A stretch of DNA of 64,000 nt from NCBI GenBank assembly GCA_022578605.1, contig MU394069.1:248001-312000 (forward strand), read 5' to 3'. Under the pieces are notes generated by a model, which did not search any database, was not told the DNA's origin, and saw nothing but the letters and a program-made list of their open reading frames with translations. The DNA is from Camillea tinctor (taxonomy: Eukaryota; Ascomycota; Sordariomycetes; Xylariales; Xylariaceae). The translations under genes and the position numbers were made by a program. Of the stretch, positions 34,501 through 45,818 are shown in pieces; the first letter of the stretch is position 1, and each line of letters starts with the position of its first letter.

Positions 34501-35097
34501 CGCCTTGTTTCCCGTTGCGGAATGTAGTACCCGATTTCGACGAAGGACACGCGGATGGACACCGGATAGGACGGGGCTGTCGTGTCGAAGAACTGACGAC
34601 AGATCGTCCTAGCAACGACATAAGGCTGGTGAACAGGAATGGGGGACAAACACGATGGTTGTGTCTCAGACTCCGAGACATGTTGTGTATAAATAAAACA
34701 GACGTCATTTTTAGAGATTGTCGAAGCAAACAAACAGAAAATAGAAGAAAAACATGATCGTAACTACAACAGAATATTCTCATTGGTTGTGGAAAGAGAA
34801 AAAAGATATCCAACTTTGTTATCATGTATGACCGACCTTCGCCTCACTTCTGTATTGCTCGAGATAGTCTATATAGAGTAACTCATCCTCATCTACCAGT
34901 TGCTCAGCATCTGTATCCTATATAAACATCATACGTCTTCCTACCTTCAACCGCCACTACTCCTTCCCCGTGATAGATTCTCTCTCCGCCCTCATAACTA
35001 TCTTCACATACATACCTTACCTCTCGTTCCACCCGACCTCTTAGGAGATCCAAAAGAAGAAAACACCAGCCGCTGAAGACAAAAAAAGAGAGAGAAA
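28596..35097. other. 6.5-kb gene-free spacer with strand-biased purine tracts
   Basis: No supported gene. Long purine-rich stretches occur on the + strand (29196-29340, 29736-29850), with T-rich islands (28681-28830, 28999-29095, 29590-29715). There is a perfect 14-bp palindrome ACTACCTAGGTAGT at 30669-30682, a GGTA microsatellite at 31305-31321, and recurrent TACCTA/TATGTAC words. Composition up to about 30 kb looks like extended 3' flank of the regulator. The rest is featureless to my eye. Small frames at 31465, 32046, 33262 and 34472 have no recognisable motif. Confidence 0.5.
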
Positions 35098-35637
35098 ATG
35101 CAACTAACGACCTCCTTCTCCTCTTCCTTATTCTTCCTCCTCCTCGTCGCCTTCGCGGCTGCGGTCCCCTTCCCAGATCCTCCACATCTCCATCCACCGC
35201 CTACCAACACCACAACCATGGCCACCAGTGCCACTCCTCCTCCTCCTCCTTCTCCTTCTCCTCCTCCTCCTCCTTCTCCTTCTCCTTCCCCCACCACTTC
35301 TCCCTCTGCCGGGCCCACGCCCGACTGCAAGGCGATCGAGCAGTACTGCACGAACTGTAACGGGTGAGTTTTGCTTTCCCCCTTCCCCTTCACCCTCCCA
35401 GCTCCCCATAACCCCATCAAACCCCAACCCCAAACCACAAACGAAAAGCCCCTTCAAAAAAAAAAAACCCCAACCACTTCCTCCCTTCACTACCCCCCTC
35501 TCTTAGCCCCGATAAACCTAAGCCCAACCCAACCCAAAACACCCAAACTAACCACCTCCCCCTCCCCTAGGGATTTCAACTGCGAGACCGACCCGGGCTG
35601 CGAGTGGTGCTTCGAGAACGACGGGTTCGGGCGGTAG
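35098..35637 (+). CDS. Small secreted six-cysteine protein
   Basis: Two exons: 35098-35363 and 35571-35637, joined as NCNG|DFNCETD, giving 110 aa. The intron has donor GTGAGT and acceptor CCCTAG. The N-terminus is a clear signal peptide (MQLTTSFSSSLFFLLLVAFAAA, about 22 residues, cut before VPFP). A Pro/Ser/Thr-rich linker with PPPPSPSP repeats follows (about 25-73). The C-terminal 36 residues carry six cysteines spaced C-x6-C-x2-C-x5-C-x5-C-x2-C, ending EWCFENDGFGR. Even cysteine number, small size and secretion fit the broad class of fungal small secreted cysteine-rich proteins, which includes effectors and wall-associated peptides. I do not recognise a named family. The coding frame is flanked by AG-rich leader and CT-rich 3' text. 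Confidence 0.78.
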
Positions 35638-37020
35638 ATTTAGAGTCCACCCCGTCCTTCTCTTTAAACCCGCTTCCCACCCCTCTCCCCTTTTCTCTAA
35701 TACCTACCTATCTCCACGCTCCTGCCGACCTAGGTATCCACTTTACCATCCTCGCGGGTAGCAGAGGGTGTGAAAATCACGGGAGGGACTTGTGGTAGAG
35801 AGGGGGATGGGAAAGAACTCTCTTTTTACCTTTTCGGGGGGTTTAAGTTCATTTGGATTTTTTTTTTTTTTAGTTTCGAGGTAGGAGGATGGATATAAAT
35901 CCGTATTAGCTTTCTATTTACCTCAGTCAGCTGCTTACCTACCTACCTACCTATCTATAGAGTAAAGGACGGTCTTTCGCTATTTAGACGAAAGAGGGAT
36001 GAAGAAGGGGGAGTTAGGGATCATAAACAAGCTCTAGGGTTTTTTTCTCTCTAGAGGAGCAATAGAAGAAGGAAAGGGAGTTATGTAATTAACCTATTTG
36101 ATTTTCCCGCGGAGTAGGGGAGAGGGGGGAGGCGTTTTATGTAGAGCAGAGTAGAGCAGGAGAACTACTGCCCCGTCGAGAAGGGACATCCACTCCGTTA
36201 TCAAACAAGACGATTTTTTTATCTTTCTTTATTTTTTTTTTCAAAAAAGGAGCCATGTGAGGACTTTCCCAGAAACTCAATGAGTACCTATATCTCGTAG
36301 CCTATAACCATCCACCAAACCATTTCATAATCCAAAGGATAAGAGAAAGCAAAAAAGGCCGGGGGAGTCAAGACCAAATGAATACAACATACATATTTTT
36401 CGACTATATCTTGGAGATTTTTTTTACAGAAGCATTGCTTCAAACACGGAGAAAACCGCTGGAGAAGAATCATGTACAGTACTATCGTAAGCCCCTAAAC
36501 GTCCATATGGCGACGACGGAACAGGACTTCTTTTCGCCCCATCTATCTGTCCATCTCATCCCATTTCATCCATACATCCTCCCTTCAGCTCCCCTAATAT
36601 ACATAGATAGATAATTACATTCGCTTGGGGGGTTAATGAGATCTAAACCTTCCCCGCCCACATGTTTGCCCCGCCTAAGCGAATCAGGTAAAAGACTTTT
36701 TTGTTTTGCTCTCCTTTCTACCGACCTCTTTCCCAAACCATATCCATCCTTCCAAATGCAGTAAGTTACCTGATGCAGCCAATATGAGTAGAGTTTCGGG
36801 GTATTTAGCTCCTTTTCTTCTTCTTTTCTTTTCTTCCTTTCTTTTCGGCCACAGACATGTGTATATGCCATTGTATATACACATAGACACGCACACATCC
36901 AATATCTCTTTCTTCGTCTCTCAATGGAATGAGAAAAGGAAAAAAAAAAAAACAGGCCTTCTTATATATCAGTACATCCCTTCCATCGTCGCGTTATCCA
37001 TAAATCCAGGGCCCAGTCCA
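35638..37020. other. Convergent spacer between six-Cys gene and TIM50
   Basis: No gene is supported. It includes a (TACC)n microsatellite at 35935-35957, T-runs (35859-35871, 36231-36240), and an AT-rich 3' region of TIM50. The 36706-37020 end is 3' flank of TIM50 on the minus strand. Confidence 0.45.
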
Positions 37021-38706
37021 TTACTTCTTGGGCTCGCTAGGGCTGTTGTTCTGCGGTGGCGGAGAGCCGAACCAGCCGGTAAAGGACGACTTCATGCTGC
37101 TCATGGCCTCGGCTTGGGCCTTCTCCTGGGCAGCCTGTTCCTCCTTGAGCCACTTCTCGCCGTTGGCGCGTATCTCCCTCTCCATCATTTCGTAGTTTTT
37201 CTGCCCTCTCTCACGAGCGATATCCTGGAGCATCTTCCCTTGCGCGAAAGCCTCAGACGGGCTCTGCTCACCCTCGGCAGGTACCATCATGCTCATGTTG
37301 CTGGGTTTCAGACCGAGCAGGTTGCCCAATGCTCCCATGCCAGATGCCTTAGATCGCTTCTCGGCCTTCACTTGCTTTTGGAACTCGGCTCGCGCGATGG
37401 CTTCTCTCCGCGCGAACTCGGTGGGTATATGTTTGCCGTCGAAAGACTTAAGGACAGTGCGGACATCCTTGTATTGCATGGTGTGAATATACTCAAGGAA
37501 GGGGATTAGGGATACAAGTTCGGTGTCTTTAGGATCGCCGGTCCATTTGGGTAGAATGATGGCGTTTTCAGGTTGGTTTCGCACATGCGAAGCCTTCGAG
37601 TCAATAATAATGACCTTAGATAGGTCACGGTTCAAATACGACAAGTCCTGAGTAGCACATAGTATTTAGCAATGACTGGCGAATTGGGTTAGGGGTCGTT
37701 CCATGGCACCAACCTTGACGATTTCACCGTCAATATACTTGGTGGCTTCTCTAAAGAGAGGCCAGACGATGAACCGAAAGGGATCTAACTTGCGGACCAA
37801 TGGGTCGCCCATGGCGAAGGGGACGCTCGTGAAGAGCACCAACTCATAGTACTGACTGAGATAGCGCAGGAAATAGTCGACACCAGGACGCTTAGCAACC
37901 CTCCAGCCATGTTCGCGCGACCACTCACTATGCACCAACATGTCCTCGAGACTAATACATAGGGTGTATGGGCGTTCGAACATGGGGTCTGGGTCGGGCA
38001 AAAGCTTGTCAAAGGCAGGCTCGCGGTAGTAATTGGTGACATCAGTCAGACGAGCCATGGCGCGCTTCCACCACAGGCCAACCGTCCAGCCATTGGGTAT
38101 ATCTGTGTGCATGTTTGCCTCGTCGTCGTCCCAATCGCGACCGAGATAGGCCAGACCCAGGACGGTAAAAGCCAGCGAAGCAACGTACATGCGGTTGGCG
38201 AACTTGATCCTGCGCTTTTCGGTCGAACTCATGTAGGCCGAGGCGGGGAGCTCGCCTTTACCTCGACCACCGCCGGCTTGTGGATCGGGCGACTCCTCCT
38301 CCTGAAGGGCAGCCAGTTCTGCTGATTTCTTGGTGGCTTTAGCGTTGGCGCTGGCCAGCTCGTACTCGAGGGTTGATGGTATACCCTGGGTAAGATCGGG
38401 GAGAGAGCTCATATCGGGTTTAGGATCCTCGGACTCGGGCGCAGAGGATTGGGCGGACTCTGGGGTTTGGGGAGAAGTTGAGGAAGACGAGGAGGGCTTG
38501 GTGTTGTTGCTGTTACTATCGCTAGGAGATGCTTCCTGGTTCGTTTTCTGATTTGAGGCTGCATCTTTAGGTTTATTGTCCTTTGCCATGCCCCGTATCC
38601 ATACTGCAGATGCTGGTCTGGCAGCTCTCAAGGCGACAGGAGTGGACAAGGCTGTCCTGGGAAGAGCTGATAGCCGCGCAGAGCGGGCAATAGCTCGGGA
38701 CAGCAT
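37021..38706 (-). CDS. TIM50: Mitochondrial import inner membrane translocase subunit TIM50
   Basis: Receptor of the TIM23 presequence translocase in the inner mitochondrial membrane. Two exons (minus strand): 38706-37714 and 37647-37021, phase 0, giving 539 aa. The joined text is DGEIVK|DLSYLNRDLSKVIIID. An in-frame ATG at 38754 would add 16 residues, but the basic MLSRAIARSARLSALPRTAL start is a better presequence. A low-complexity Ser/Asn/Pro/Thr stretch (about 45-95) and one membrane segment (about 173-192, MYVASLAFTVLGLAYLG) precede the FCP1-like domain. In that domain TLCISLEDMLVHSEW replaces the catalytic DxDx(T/V) phosphatase motif, as in yeast TIM50, so it should be a non-catalytic binding fold. 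The hallmark RDLSKVIIIDS and the ENAI-LPKWTGDPKDTEL loop are present. The C-terminus is a charged Gln/Glu/Ala helix. The gene is divergent from the F-box-like gene. Confidence 0.95.
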
Positions 38707-40297
38707 TGCGATAATTTTGTTAGCCCAGCTATCTTCAATGGTAAGTTGTCCCAAGTATGTTTAAGGTTGAGATGGGATATGAGAGGAGGGGAGGAAGAGA
38801 GGAGGAGGAGGAGGAGGAAGTGGTGGTGGTGGTTGAGGCGCAATACGTTGGAATGGGAGCTGATAATACAAGGAAACCAATAGAGAGAAATCAATGGGAT
38901 GGTTTCGCAGCAATTGACAATTTTTTTTAAACCTCTTTGGTTCTAAGCTATAGGTTATGTAAGTATCTTCTCTAAGTCTAAGTTACTTATTTTACTATCT
39001 AATCGTATAATTACTACTAAGGCATTGCTTATACAGCTAGTCTTTGCTTAAGTATAGGGTACTTCGGGTACTCAGTGACGTGTGTATCGTGGTGGGATGG
39101 CTTATTAGTGGGGACCTTACTCCAATTCTTTTTTTTTTCTTCTCTCTTTTTCTCTCCCGCTTCGGTCCACTGCAATCCCCTCATGGATGTCGGGTCCCAC
39201 TTATTACTACTAAGTACATCCCAGCCCGGACTTACCTTGTTCATGTTTAACTTTGAAGTCACTTGGCTACTCCGGTATCGTCTTTCTCCGATGTCCGAAA
39301 GGCAAGCTACAGGAGCAATAACGTCATCCAATGTATCGCAGTGCCATACCTACCTACTATGTACCTGTCCTCGATCAACCGTTAAAGAATTAAGTAATAC
39401 ATGTATTATCAGCTGATTCATTTCAAAGCTTGTAATACTTATTATAGTGTCCATGTATAGTGTAATTCCGATTGTTCCGTTTCATCTCCATCTACATAGT
39501 AAAGTAAAGTAGTGTACACTAGAGTAAAGAGCAAGGATGTTCCTATATCCATTGAACCCCGCCATTTCGGCTCCACCAATAATCATGATCCCATCTTTTG
39601 ACTAATAACCAATGGTACATACATTTAGCATTCCATTCGCCATTGCAACAGAAACCTGACTCTTTCATTTTCATTCTAATGTTCTCACCAACTTACAAAA
39701 AAACTTGACCTCCTGTTCTAGATTCCTTCGGTCGCTGTTTTTTCCCTTTCCATTAGGTTACAGCACATAACCTTTCAACCTCAAGTGCCAATCCTCCCCC
39801 CTTTCTCTGATTCGACTAGATTGATTTGTAACTTTTACCCTCCTTCGGCATCTACTTACTTACTAGGGGTTATTTCTTTTATTTATTCCTTCACTCCTTT
39901 CTCCTCATCCCCAATCCCCATCCATGACCTATTCTGCCTACAATATACCTCCAGCATCTTTCACAATGGCTGCCGAGAGTGCTGCATTTTAGAGGGTGGT
40001 TGTCACTCGCTGCAGTATCGCGATGGCACCACCCTCGCGATGCGACGTTGTATCTTCAATATAATCAGTTTATCCTAGAAGATAATTTCCCAGACACCCA
40101 CCAGACTCCTTCCTATAAATCATTTCGTCCGACCTCCTACTTGCACGGGCCTTGACCACACCATTCTCTATAACGATTCGGAACCATCGCGTGACACGCT
40201 ATCTACAGCATCCCTCCTCGACCATAGTCCTGCTGCTCGAAACGCTACAAGTACTTGCGAATCGAACATCACGATATATATAAGTTGTAGGCCAAAA
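38707..40297. promoter_or_regulatory. Divergent promoter and leader region
   Basis: Gene-free stretch between TIM50 and the F-box-like gene. A purine-rich (GGAGGA)n-like tract at 38789-38835 lies in the TIM50 upstream region. The last 350 bases before 40298 are CT/AC-rich and look like transcribed leader of the + strand gene, with small upstream frames (for example 39785-40078). No operator is identified. Confidence 0.4.
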
Positions 40298-41239
40298 ATG
40301 CGTCACAAAACCAATCCTAGGAAAGGGCCGCGAGCGGTCAGCGCCGTGTCTGGTCCGACACCTGTTTCGTCAACTTTGACCACTCCACTTAGCTCGGCAT
40401 TGTCCTCTACGTACGCTTCGGATGCCGAATTCGACGTGAATAAGGCCATGGGCGCACTCACGCTTAACGAATCTCCCCCGAATGGAATCAAGGCGAAGCG
40501 ATCCAAACCGCAAACACCATTCCCCTTCCTTCATCTTCCCTCCGAATTGCGCCTCAAAGTCTACGCGCACCATTTTGCCGGTACGGGCCATGTTCTTGAT
40601 CTCGATCCTGACAACTACAAAAGGATTCACCAAAAACTGGCTATCCTCCGAACCTGCAGAACCATGTACCGGGAGGCGTCCCATTACTTCTACAGCACGC
40701 ACCCTATTCGAGTTTTCTCCACCCACCCAGGACGTTTCAACAGGATCAGGAAGCACCTATTAACCCTTATGAAGCCGGGCCAACGTGCGAGTGTCACCTC
40801 GCTCGAACTCCGCCTAGGACCCGGATGGAGCAAGCCACCCCGCGGTTGGGAAGTGAAACCGACATTGGGCCTCAACGAATGCACCAGTGTTACCAAGCTG
40901 ACCGTGTTTGTCGAATGCGACCCGGGGAGTGATTTCTTTAAGGGGTTCCGACAGCCAGGCGGATTCTATGAACGATTCTCGAAAAAGCTCCTGGGGGAGA
41001 TACTCGATGAGATGCCCTGGGTTGAGCGGATCGAATTCGATGCGTGGTCCACGGTCAAAAAGTCAGGCGCCTTGATGCGCGGCTTGATCGAGCTTTCAAC
41101 TTCGCGAGGGATGAGGATCAGCTGGGGACAGGAAAGGGGTTGGACGGATGCCGAAGAGATTGAGCCAACGGCGCCGCCCAACATGAATGCCCCCCTGCTC
41201 CTCGACTCTGGTAATAAGGGTATCGAGGTGGTCGCATAA
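40298..41239 (+). CDS. F-box-like/2EXR-type conserved fungal protein
   Basis: Intronless, 313 aa. After a Ser/Thr/Pro-rich N-terminus (1-70), the segment FPFLHLPSELRLKVYAHHF (75-93) has the LPxELRxxIY pattern of fungal F-box-like or 2EXR domains. It is followed by KLAILRTCRTMYREASHYFY, the 'L..CR.iy.Ea' helix typical of that group. Such domains often serve as Skp1-binding or protein-interaction modules in ubiquitin ligases, but many family members have no known function. The rest (TSLELRLGPGWSKPPRGW, and CTSVTKLTVFVECDPGSDFF) looks like one globular domain with a conserved core. The coding character is convincing. The molecular role is not established. Confidence 0.8.
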   Translation: MRHKTNPRKGPRAVSAVSGPTPVSSTLTTPLSSALSSTYASDAEFDVNKAMGALTLNESPPNGIKAKRSKPQTPFPFLHLPSELRLKVYAHHFAGTGHVLDLDPDNYKRIHQKLAILRTCRTMYREASHYFYSTHPIRVFSTHPGRFNRIRKHLLTLMKPGQRASVTSLELRLGPGWSKPPRGWEVKPTLGLNECTSVTKLTVFVECDPGSDFFKGFRQPGGFYERFSKKLLGEILDEMPWVERIEFDAWSTVKKSGALMRGLIELSTSRGMRISWGQERGWTDAEEIEPTAPPNMNAPLLLDSGNKGIEVVA

Positions 41240-42041
41240 CAGAAACATGATGCATGAAATTGTAACAGTTTTGTCATTTTCGGAATGAACTGGATCAAAG
41301 GAAGGGCGTGTTAGGAAGGCTGTTTGTACATTTTACTTTACTACGGACGGATTGGAAGAGTTTGCCTCTATTCTCATGATGGAATAAGGGGCTCACTGGC
41401 ATTTTCTCTTCTCTTTGCGCTTTGGGTCACGGTTCTCGTCTCTTCTCTACTCGCAACACGGAAATTTGACACAATTGGCTGATATATAACACAGAATACT
41501 TTTAATCTCTTTATTATATGTGATTACGGTATTTCTATTGACTTCTCACGTTAAGACTTGTCTCGTTTCTGTGATTTGCCTATCTAATCAATCGATGCAA
41601 CCAAATGACTTGTATAATATGCATCTACCCATTGGAGCTAACTAGGTACACGGGTACATACATAGGTACCTACATACCAGTCCCCACTAAAAAAAAATCC
41701 CATATCGAAAGTTTATAGCTTTAGCTTTTATCACCTCTACAGCTATCTACCTATTATCCATCACAAACCATTGGGTCGAAAAACTCTCCCTCTCTCTCTC
41801 TTGCATGAATATCAACAAGCTGTCCCTAGATAAATTGCAATAATTATCTAAATTATTCTCAGTACCATACCCGCATAATCTAGTCCTTCTACCACAGTCT
41901 TCCTTTCGCCCATCCCCCCACCGCCCAACTTATTCCCCTTCCATCGCAAAAGAAAAATAAAAGAAAATAAACTATCTTCAGTTTAGGACCCATCTACGGT
42001 TCAGGGAGGAAAAGAAGGGAAGAAAAATAATAATAATAAAA
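41240..42041. other. Spacer between F-box-like gene and RRP41
   Basis: No gene is supported. An AT-rich 3' flank is followed by CT-rich promoter/leader text and a (AAT)n run (42029-42038) immediately upstream of the RRP41 start codon. TACCTA/GTACATA words recur at 41644-41680. Confidence 0.4.
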
Positions 42042-42947
42042 ATGCCCCTCGACACCTCCTCCGCCTACCCCCTCGCCCTCCTGCGCGTCGACGGCCGCCG
42101 CTGGAACGACCTCCGCCGCCTGCACGCCGCGGTGCGCACCCAGGCCGCCGCGGACGGCAGCGCGTACCTCGAGATGGGCAACACCAAGGTGATGTGCACG
42201 GTGACGGGGCCGAGCGAGGAGAACAAGCGGCGCACTGCGGCGTCGACTGCTACTGGTAATACGGGAGGAGCGGGAGGAGGAGCGGGAGCAGGGGGGGCGG
42301 AGGTAGCAGTGGAGATTGTGGTGGGTGGGTTCAGCTCCGTGGATAGGAAGAGGAGGGGGAGGGGCGACAAGTACGTGTTTCTTCTCCCGTTTATTGCTTC
42401 TTCTGGGGGGAGGGGGGATCATGGCTAATCCTGCAGACGCATCCACGAGCTCCAAACCACCCTCTCCAAAGCCCTCGCCGCGGCCCTGCACACGCACCTG
42501 TACCCGCGGTCCACCATCGCTCTGTCCCTGCACGTGCTGTCGCAAGACGGGTCCCTCCTCGCGGCCCTGCTCAACGCTAGCACCCTCGCCCTCGTCGACG
42601 CCGGCATCCCCATGAGCGATCTGCCCGTCGCCTGCACCGCGGGGCTCACCTCTGCTGCCTCGGCCGCGGACGACCCCCTCGTCGACCTCAACGCCCAGGA
42701 GGAGCAGGAGCTCCCCTTCCTCACGCTCGCCACCCTCGGCGACACCGACCGCGTCATGGTGCTCGTCCTCGAGACCCGCGTCCAGGCCGCGCGCCTGAAG
42801 GACATGGTCGACCTCGCCGCCGATGCGTGCAAGAGCGTGCATAAGTCCCTGCGCGAGGTGGTGCGGCGCAGGGGCGAGCACATGGTGGAAGAGGGTGCGG
42901 TGGAGAAGGGCGCGAGCATGGCCATGGATATGGATATCGATGTCTAG
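42042..42947 (+). CDS. SKI6: Exosome core subunit RRP41/SKI6 (RNase PH-like)
   Basis: Two exons: 42042-42370 and 42437-42947, joined as GDK|RIHELQTTLSKAL, giving 279 aa. It is a subunit of the RNase-PH ring of the eukaryotic RNA exosome, which processes and degrades RNA in nucleus and cytoplasm. Diagnostic text: YPLALLRVDGRRWNDLRRLHAAV (the 'R.DGRR..E.R' start), GSAYLEMGNTKVMCTVTGP, then the second half with LYPRSTIALSLHVLSQDGSLLAALLNASTLALVDAGIPMSDL and CTAGL. A Gly/Ala-rich insertion (about 66-85) sits in the usually short loop after TGP, so the protein is slightly longer than yeast Ski6 (246 aa). The C-terminus is an acidic Met/Asp stretch. It is convergent with the disulfide isomerase gene, with 293 bp between stops. 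Confidence 0.93.
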
Positions 42948-43240
42948 GGGCTCGGAGGCGGGAGAGATATTATAAAAAGATTGGGGATGATGAGGGTCAG
43001 AAATGGTGGGTGTGGTTGGTATGTGGCTATTTTTTTTCTTTTTTTCTTTTTTCAGAGTACATTTTGCACCTCTGTGTGGCAGTTCTACTGCCCCTTTTCC
43101 TTGGCATTTTCTGCTCGCTACATCTTAATCAGGGGGGATATAAGGGATTATTATTATCGTGTTATTTTTTTTCTTCTGGAACAACAAACTGCTATTTGCG
43201 CTGGCTAACCTAACTCCACTACAGAAAGTTCTGTCTGCCT

Positions 43241-44802
43241 TTACAGCTCATCGTGCTCCGTGGCTTCGGGGGCCGCTTCGGCGCCTGTGGCCGCGGACTC
43301 TGCCTCCGTCTCCGCCTCCACCTTGACCGTCTCCTCGACCTTGACTTCTACTGTCTCGGCGGGCTTCTCCTCCGCGGTCTCTACCGCCTCTCCGATCACA
43401 CCCTCCGGCAGCTTGTTCTTGGCGCCTTCGCTCAGCCGGATGGCGTCGATCCAGCTCTCAACACTTTCCGCGCTGTAATCGCCTGCGTAATGGCGCCACC
43501 ATCCTCTCTTAGCATTGACGGCAATGATCTCGACGTCCTTGGAGAGCTCGAGGCTCTTGTATACAGACGCGGCACCCTCGTTTTCGGTGTGGACTTCGAA
43601 GAAGGGGAAGAGGTGGCGTTGGCCGTGGGCATGCTTGAAGGCAATCTCGGATAAGCTGGCAAGGGCCTTCTCCGCCTCCTCGCCATGGGCAGAGGGCACG
43701 AAGGCAAGGACACAGGTGTGGGATTTGCGGTTTAGGCACTCATTGATGAGCTTTTGGTCGGAGGTGATAGCGGGGATGGGAGGCGCAACTTCGGCTACCA
43801 CGGGCTTGGAATCGGCAGGAGGAACATCGGTGGACTCGGAAAATGGCGCAGAAGTAGATTTAGAGCTGGGTTCCGCAGCCTTAGATGTAGATTTATCCTT
43901 CTTCCCGCCCTTCTTCTCGCTCTTAGCCTTTCCGGGAGCCGGGTCGGGATTCGGCTGGCCGGCCTGGGATAGAAACTTGACCATGGCATCCTTCTTCATC
44001 TCGCCCTCGTATACCAGGCCCTCCTTATCGCCGCCCGGAAGCAGCACTAAGGTTGGGTACGTCTCAATGCCAAACATGTCGTTCGCCTTGCTCTCCTTGT
44101 TCCGGACCTGCGCGAAGGAAATAACGTCGAGGAAGTCGATGGCCAGGCTGCGCAACAGCGCGCTCGTGGTGCCCTTCTCGGTGAACAGCAGCGCCTTGGC
44201 GGTCTCGTTCCGGTCAGCGAGGAAGGCGTCGATATCCTTATCGCCCACACGCCGCACGTGGTTGTTGATCTTGTCGACGACGGCGTCGACGATGGCCTTG
44301 GCCGTGCGCGGGCCCTGGTAGTCCTCCACGACGGGCTTGCCGCTCCCTCTCTTGCCGTTCTTGGTGGACTGGGGGCGCACCGTCTTGAGCGTGGGGAAGC
44401 CCTGGACGCCCATGGCGCCGCAGAGCGGCTTGTTCTCGTCGTCGTCGCAGTTCACCGCGGCCACCTTGGCCAGCCCGTCGAGGTTCTTGGCCGCTTTCTC
44501 GTACGCGGGCTTCAGGTTCTGGCAGTGCCCGCACCAGGGCGCGTAGAACTCGACGATCTGCAGAGTACGGCGTAGCGGGGGAGGAGGCGGCTGGTTAGCG
44601 GGCTTGGCTTTCTTGAGGGAAAGGGATTGGGGGAGCTTACCGAAGTGTGGTTCGATTTGGCGATGAGCTGGTCGTAGTTCTTGGCGGTGACTTGGAGGAC
44701 GGGCGAGCTTTTGGTGTAGAGACCGGCGGCCTGGGTGCCGGGTAGGGCAGACAGGAGAGCCACCGCAGCGAATGCTGCAGTAGAAGGATTGAGGGCGTGC
44801 AT
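43241..44802 (-). CDS. ER protein disulfide isomerase, P5/MPD1-like, HDEL tail
   Basis: Two exons (minus strand): 44802-44641 and 44557-43241, phase 0, giving 492 aa. The joined text is KSNHTS|IVEFYAPWCGHC. The signal peptide is MHALNPSTAAFAAVALLSALPGTQAA-like (about 25 residues). One thioredoxin domain carries the CGHC active site at 63-66. The second half (about 150-250) is thioredoxin-like without a CxxC. A lysine/serine-rich linker (about 255-300) precedes a third thioredoxin-like module. The C-terminus is long and rich in Glu/Val/Ala (ETVEVKVEETVKVEAETEAE) and ends in HDEL, the ER-retention signal. It should catalyse disulfide formation and exchange in the ER lumen. One active CGHC and this layout fit the P5/MPD1-related group. 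Exact orthology is uncertain. The gene is divergent from VTA1. Confidence 0.9.
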
Positions 44803-45818
44803 GGTTTTTTACTATGGGGATGGGAAAGAAGGGGTATTACGTAGAGGGAGAGGAATCACAGAGCAATGGGTGGAGGAGGGATATATAAATAGGTAGGAGA
44901 AAGAAAAGAAAAGTATCAAACCATGTATGGCGCGCGTGTGTGTAAGCGTGCGCAAGTAAAACTCAGCTCACAATTCTAGTGTTTTTTTATTGTTCTTGAT
45001 TTAGATTTCAAATATAATACGACATGGCGGATATGAGAGAATATATATATTTCTTGCCAAGTGACTTTTTAAAATCAAGCAAGAATTAAAAATTCCTGGT
45101 GAGAAAAGGCCACGGTGGAAAAAAAGGAAGGGAGGGGAAGGGGGCAAAGGAAAAATAAAGTGTGGTTGAGATCGTGTAAGTCAAAAAGTGTCAATGCGAA
45201 ATCGAATGGAATGGAACAGGTCGTACATAAAAATAAACCATGGCAGGGGTTAGGGATGTACCTTAACCCAATGGAAGTGGCCAGCTTGTACATCTGAAAA
45301 TCCGGGGTTTCATTGTGGCTGGAAGGGTGTAAGCTTGACGATAAGATAAGAAGAACTACGTAAGTGTGGCGCGAGCTTTACTGGTTACAGGGTGTGACTT
45401 CAGCGGGGAAGGGAAAAGAGAAGCAGGGGTGTTCAGCATTTCATCAAGTTTCAATCGCTGGCGCCTTATTCTGAAGAATAACCTCCTAACCTAACCTACT
45501 ACTTTACAACTTACTACAACTTAACTTAATCATATCCTTGTTGTCACCTCTCTACCCAACTTAAGTACGTTTGTATAAAGAAAAATAATTCAACATTTAC
45601 ATTCTCATCCTACGGCTTCTGTCTGGTTGGGTTCTAACATAATAGATACGCAAGAGGGCAGCTCAGCTCGTAAAAGTGATATTGAACTTCTATTCTACAT
45701 TGCGCAGTCGCGATTTGCTCCCATAGCAACCTATAAATTATATCACGAGTTATATCGCGCTCTCTTGTCTCTCCTTCATCATCTAGGGAAAAGTATAACA
45801 AAAGAAAACTCTCTCACC
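44803..45818. promoter_or_regulatory. Divergent promoter region of the PDI and VTA1 genes
   Basis: Gene-free stretch of about 1 kb between two divergent start codons. No unfolded-protein-response element or TATA box could be assigned with confidence. AT-rich sequence lies at 44985-45100. Confidence 0.35.

Noticed and set aside
37021..38706. TIM50 lacking DxDx catalytic aspartates as an unusual dead enzyme
   Set aside because: The same substitution is normal in yeast TIM50, so it is a family feature and not a novelty.
41994..42881. Minus-strand frame of 295 codons opposite RRP41
   Set aside because: A GC-driven shadow of the RRP41 exons that crosses the intron and has low-complexity Glu/Gly/Arg content.
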